Shown here one piece after another: positions 6,181-9,011 of a DNA stretch of 9,011 bases. The notes under the pieces were generated by a model. It made no database searches. It was not told the DNA's origin and was given only the letters and a program-made list of their open reading frames with translations. The position numbers were made by a program, and so were the translations under genes. Origin of the DNA: Candidatus Saganbacteria bacterium (GTDB lineage: Bacteria; Margulisbacteria; WOR-1; O2-12-FULL-45-9; XYB2-FULL-48-7); NCBI GenBank assembly GCA_020051815.1, contig JAGVQF010000158.1:1-9011 (forward strand), read 5' to 3'. Position 1 is the first letter of the stretch. The number at the start of each line of letters is the position of its first letter.

Positions 6181-6740
6181 TGATAAATCAGAAAAAGATC
6201 GAGAAAGCAATTAAGCAAATATTAGAAGCCATTGGCGAAGAAGTAAGTCGCGACGGCTTGAAGGAAACCCCTAAGCGCGTGGCCGAGATGTACGCCGACC
6301 TGTTCTCCGGCCTGCACAAAGATCCGGCTAAAGAGCTGACGACGTTCAAGCAGAGCGAACATGAGGAAATGGTCATCGTCAAAAACATCCCGTTCTATTC
6401 GATCTGCGAACATCACCTGGTGCCGTTTTTTGGCCAAGCGCATATCGCCTATATCCCAAAAAAGGGAAGGGTGACAGGCTTGTCGAAACTGGTCAGGGTG
6501 CTGGAGGGCTACGCCAAGCGGCCACAGGTGCAGGAGAGATTGACTTCGGAAGTGGCCGATTCCATTATGGAGAAGCTCGATCCCCACGGGGTGCTGATCG
6601 TGATCGAAGCCGAACATCTGTGTATGTCAATGCGTGGAGTGAAGAAACCCGGGACTTTAACCATCACCTCGGCCGTCCGGGGCGTGTTCAGGAAAGACGC
6701 CAAAGTCCGCTCGGAAGCGCTGGCGCTGATCAAGCAATAA
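6180..6740 (+). CDS. folE: GTP cyclohydrolase I, type IA
   Basis: Converts GTP to 7,8-dihydroneopterin triphosphate, the first step of de novo folate synthesis and also the entry to 7-deazapurines. At 186 aa it has the normal length for the zinc type IA enzyme. Zinc ligands are Cys76 and His79 in [12 protein letters not shown] (74-85) and Cys148 in [10 protein letters not shown] (145-154). Other conserved parts are [15 protein letters not shown] (24-38), [23 protein letters not shown] (100-122) and the C-terminal SAVRGVF (164-170). The ATG overlaps the fhs TAA by one base (TAATG) with no obvious Shine-Dalgarno sequence, pointing to termination-reinitiation coupling. The pairing with fhs joins folate synthesis and folate charging in one transcript. 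The last 11 nt overlap the 3' end of pgi on the other strand. Confidence 0.97.
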   Translation: MINQKKIEKAIKQILEAIGEEVSRDGLKETPKRVAEMYADLFSGLHKDPAKELTTFKQSEHEEMVIVKNIPFYSICEHHLVPFFGQAHIAYIPKKGRVTGLSKLVRVLEGYAKRPQVQERLTSEVADSIMEKLDPHGVLIVIEAEHLCMSMRGVKKPGTLTITSAVRGVFRKDAKVRSEALALIKQ

Positions 6741-8190
6741 GGTTCGGATTAAGCTCCTGCTCGCCCCGACTGAGCTCCAGCGCATAACTTTCCGTTCCCG
6801 GCTTGCCGCTCTTGGCGTCAGCCACCTGTTTGTACTGCTGGACGCCTGGCTGGATGAACGGATTCTGCTTTAACAGCAGAGCGCTCAGCGCGATCGCATT
6901 CATTTCATATTGGTAAAATTGCCCAAGCGTGAAGGGGGTGAGCTCCGGGAAAATATAGCTCATCGTCGGGACGCCGCCGGCATAGTGGGCGTCGCGGAGC
7001 CCTTCAACAAAAGCCTGGGTAGCAAAACTAAGTGTCCGGCCATCAAGGTACTCGACCGGCGTCCCTTTACCCGGGATAACAACGTCGGTTTCGCCTTTTT
7101 CCAGCATCAGGAAGGTTTCCATAATGTTCCGTTCCCCCATCTGGATCATCTGGCCGTTGGCGTGGGCATCTTGGGTGTAGAATTCCGGGCTGATCCAGAT
7201 TCCCTGTTTATGCTTTCCTTCACTTTCGGGACCGAGCTGCTGCATCCAGGCGGAAATTCCCTTGAGATCAAAGGTACCGGTTGAGGCGACTTCGATTTTG
7301 ATCCCCAGTTTCGTATAGGCGACATAGCGCATCGCGGCGCGCAGCATGGCGATATTGCTATCAAGCGGCCGCTGCCTTGTCTCTTCTTCGGCAAAGAGGG
7401 CGCCGGTTAAGAATTCCTTGATATTGATGCCGGCCACGGCCAGGCCGAAGAGGCCCACCGGGCTGGTGACGGAATATCGGCCGCCGACATTATCCGGAAC
7501 TTCAAAGGTGGCATAGCCCATTTCGTTCGAAAGCTTTTTGAGCGCCCCCTTGGCCTTATCGGTGACCGCGACGATCCTGGAGGCGTGATCGGAAAAACCT
7601 TTTTCCATGCACTCTTTAAGAATGGCAAAAGCGATCGCCGGCTCAACCGTGCCGCCTGATTTGGAGATGACATTGACGCCGACGCTGCGGCCGGAAATGA
7701 TCTCGAGTACCCGAGCTGTGTAAGCGGGGTCCATATGGTTGCCCAGGAAAAAGATCCGGGGAATACCGCCGCGTTGTTCCGGGGAGAGCAGGTTAAAAAG
7801 CTCCAGACTGCCGCGGACCGCTTCGATCGTTGCTTTATTCCCAAGGTACGATCCGCCAATCCCGATGGAGACAAAATCATCGATCTTGGATCGGAGCTCG
7901 CCGGCCACCTGCTCGATCCGGTCGAGTTCGGTGCGTGAACGGTAGGGGCTGTCGGTTTTCCAACCGGTCATCGTCACTTCTCCATCCTTAAGCAGTGAGT
8001 CGGTCCCTTTCAAAAGAAGATTATCGTGAATGTTCCGCGCTTCGCGGGAGGCCTGGCTGAATTCAGGCAGGGCGGTCACATGTTTCCCCCCGACCAGACC
8101 GAATCGCCGATAATCAAGCCGGATCGGCCGTCCCGTTTTAGCCAATGATTCCCGTCTGATCAAACCCGAAGCAATTTGAAATCCGTTCAT
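6730..8190 (-). CDS. pgi: Glucose-6-phosphate isomerase
   Basis: Interconverts glucose-6-P and fructose-6-P in the cytosol (glycolysis and gluconeogenesis). Numbered from the ATG at 8190 the protein has 486 aa. Motifs are [14 protein letters not shown] (108-121), [12 protein letters not shown] (174-185), [15 protein letters not shown] (233-247), [11 protein letters not shown] (320-330, catalytic Glu), DAHANGQ (341-347, catalytic His) and [12 protein letters not shown] (443-454, catalytic Lys). In relatives the residue before QPGV is usually Asp or Asn; here it is Ile446. Start choice: GGGAGG (8203-8198) is 7 nt from ATG 8190 but only 1 nt from ATG 8196. A TTG at 8217 would add nine residues and would overlap the end of pgm. 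The gene follows pgm directly, giving a G1P-G6P-F6P pair, and a TATAAT lies over the pgm stop codon. Confidence 0.95.
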   Translation of the reverse strand: MNGFQIASGLIRRESLAKTGRPIRLDYRRFGLVGGKHVTALPEFSQASREARNIHDNLLLKGTDSLLKDGEVTMTGWKTDSPYRSRTELDRIEQVAGELRSKIDDFVSIGIGGSYLGNKATIEAVRGSLELFNLLSPEQRGGIPRIFFLGNHMDPAYTARVLEIISGRSVGVNVISKSGGTVEPAIAFAILKECMEKGFSDHASRIVAVTDKAKGALKKLSNEMGYATFEVPDNVGGRYSVTSPVGLFGLAVAGINIKEFLTGALFAEEETRQRPLDSNIAMLRAAMRYVAYTKLGIKIEVASTGTFDLKGISAWMQQLGPESEGKHKQGIWISPEFYTQDAHANGQMIQMGERNIMETFLMLEKGETDVVIPGKGTPVEYLDGRTLSFATQAFVEGLRDAHYAGGVPTMSYIFPELTPFTLGQFYQYEMNAIALSALLLKQNPFIQPGVQQYKQVADAKSGKPGTESYALELSRGEQELNPNLIA

Positions 8191-8196
8191 ATTCAT

Positions 8197-8211
8197 TCCT
8201 CCCAGATTATA
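8197..8211 (-). promoter_or_regulatory. TATAAT box plus Shine-Dalgarno before pgi
   Basis: On the minus strand TATAAT (8211-8206) overlaps the TAA stop of pgm (8209-8207), followed by CTG and GGGAGGA (8203-8197). The GGGAGG is a strong SD for ATG 8190. If TATAAT works as a -10 box, transcription would begin at about 8199, inside the SD, giving an almost leaderless pgi mRNA; the SD would then matter only on pgm-pgi read-through transcripts. No convincing -35 was seen. Confidence 0.4.
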
Positions 8212-9011
8212 ATCCAACTAATCCTAAATAATGATCGATCTCTTCCGACGCCTTTTGGGCAGTAGCCAGAGTGTCGCCGCGCTCTTCACGGTAATCCTTA
8301 ATGATATCCTCGGTCCCGGAAGCGCGTTTGAGGACCCAGATGCCGCCCTCGAGGACGACCTTGATCCCATCTCCGACTACCAAGCGTTCGATCGTTTTAC
8401 CGGCGATCTTTTTACCAGCCAAAAGGTTCTCCACCTCTTGACGATCTTTCGCTAATTGCCCGAGCCGTGTCTTTTTCGCTGCCGTCGCCGGAGCGTCGAT
8501 CCGTTCATACTGGTGTGGTCCGTACAGTGCAACCAGTTCGCCGTATAAGGTGCCGATGTCCTTCCCGCTTTGAGCGATCGCTTCCATCATCAAGAGTACA
8601 GCGGCGATCCCGTCTTTCTCGGTCACCCAGGTGCTCCCGTTAAGTCGCGGCAGTGAGAGGCCGGCGCTCTCTTCTCCGGCCAAAACATATTTGCCGGTTT
8701 GCAGCCCTTCAACATAATATTTAAAGCCAACATTGACTTCATAAAATGGCCGGCCGTAATTTCCGGCGATCCGGTCAAGCATGTGGGTGGTGCCGATCGT
8801 CCGGCCAATTCCCATGCTCTGATCATAGCCGCGGGTCCTGGCCAGATAATCAAAGAGGACGCAGAGGACGTGGTTCGGATCAAGGATCCCTTCGGTCACG
8901 TCCTCACCGCCGAAACGGTCCGCATCATTGTCGTTAGCGCCGATAAATGGTACGCCCAGCTTTTCCCTCATACCTTGAACAGCCATCATGACATATTTCG
9001 AAGAAGGATCG
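8207..9011 (-). CDS. pgm: Phosphoglucomutase (alpha-D-phosphohexomutase family), C-terminal part, truncated by window edge
   Basis: The visible 267 residues are the C-terminal half of a roughly 540-550-residue enzyme that interconverts glucose-1-P and glucose-6-P. The frame is open to the window edge (first complete codon at 9010, reading DPSSKYVMMAV). The internal ATG at 8989 is therefore not the true start. Fragment residues 25-32 (ANDNDADR) are the DxDxDR metal-binding loop. GEESAG (112-117) is the sugar-specificity loop, and RASGTED (229-235) is the phosphate-binding loop of domain 4. DPSS, LDPNH, WVTEKDGI and RIDAPAT point to the glucose-specific Pgm branch rather than a phosphomanno- or phosphoglucosamine mutase. 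The active-site serine loop lies outside the window. pgi follows on the same strand within about 16 nt, consistent with one operon for sugar phosphate interconversion. Confidence 0.95.
   Translation of the reverse strand, partial: DPSSKYVMMAVQGMREKLGVPFIGANDNDADRFGGEDVTEGILDPNHVLCVLFDYLARTRGYDQSMGIGRTIGTTHMLDRIAGNYGRPFYEVNVGFKYYVEGLQTGKYVLAGEESAGLSLPRLNGSTWVTEKDGIAAVLLMMEAIAQSGKDIGTLYGELVALYGPHQYERIDAPATAAKKTRLGQLAKDRQEVENLLAGKKIAGKTIERLVVGDGIKVVLEGGIWVLKRASGTEDIIKDYREERGDTLATAQKASEEIDHYLGLVGL

Noticed and set aside
8207..8989. ATG at 8989 as the start of the minus-strand mutase gene
   Set aside because: The frame stays open upstream to the window edge and encodes the conserved DPSS segment, so the gene is truncated rather than starting there.
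1..9011. CRISPR array, tRNA/rRNA, insertion sequence, toxin-antitoxin or defence system
   Set aside because: No regularly spaced direct repeats, RNA gene signatures, transposase motifs or defence domains were found; nearly every base is covered by housekeeping genes.

Overview
This 9 kb window is a gene-dense piece of a bacterial chromosome carrying housekeeping genes. It contains no tRNA, rRNA, CRISPR array, insertion sequence or phage gene that I can see. GC content is moderately high by eye, intergenic gaps are mostly under 20 nt, and codons such as ATC and GCC are preferred. Isoprenoid precursors are made by the MEP route (ispD, dxs), and a peptidoglycan glycosyltransferase shows that a murein wall is present. 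The lineage cannot be fixed from sequence alone. The compact layout, the -10 boxes placed exactly 6 nt before start codons (leaderless style) and the shortened versions of common enzymes would suit a little-studied or uncultured bacterial phylum, but that is inference.

Layout. (1) Positions 1-465, minus strand: the N-terminal part of a class A penicillin-binding protein, cut by the window edge. (2) Positions 480-6740, plus strand: a tightly packed seven-gene series. It runs aroQ (3-dehydroquinate dehydratase), a single-domain M24B Xaa-Pro peptidase gene split by a frameshift in an A8 run, ispD, a DUF212/YuiD divergent-PAP2 membrane protein, dxs, fhs (formate-THF ligase) and folE (GTP cyclohydrolase I). 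The gaps or overlaps are -4, 19, 6, -20, 7 and -1 nt. (3) Positions 6730-9011, minus strand: pgm (partial) followed by pgi, converging on folE with an 11-nt tail-to-tail overlap.

How the genes fit together. aroQ feeds chorismate, and thus aromatic amino acids and p-aminobenzoate. dxs and ispD catalyse steps 1 and 3 of the MEP pathway. The YuiD-like protein between them is a plausible but unproven membrane lipid or prenyl phosphate phosphatase. folE starts pterin/folate synthesis and fhs charges tetrahydrofolate with formate. pgm and pgi interconvert glucose-1-P, glucose-6-P and fructose-6-P. The divergent PBP depends on polyprenyl-linked substrate, which ultimately comes from the MEP pathway.

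Most notable signals: overlapping divergent -10 boxes in a 14-nt intergenic gap; a repeated (TATAAT/TAAAAT)-N6-ATG architecture at three genes; the A AAA AAA slippery heptamer exactly where the M24 gene needs a -1 shift; and a GC-rich palindromic dispersed-type repeat that rewrites the dxs C-terminus and supplies both its stop codon and the ribosome-binding site of fhs. I did not find a convincing new multi-gene system. The novelty here lies in gene expression signals and small-scale gene remodelling.
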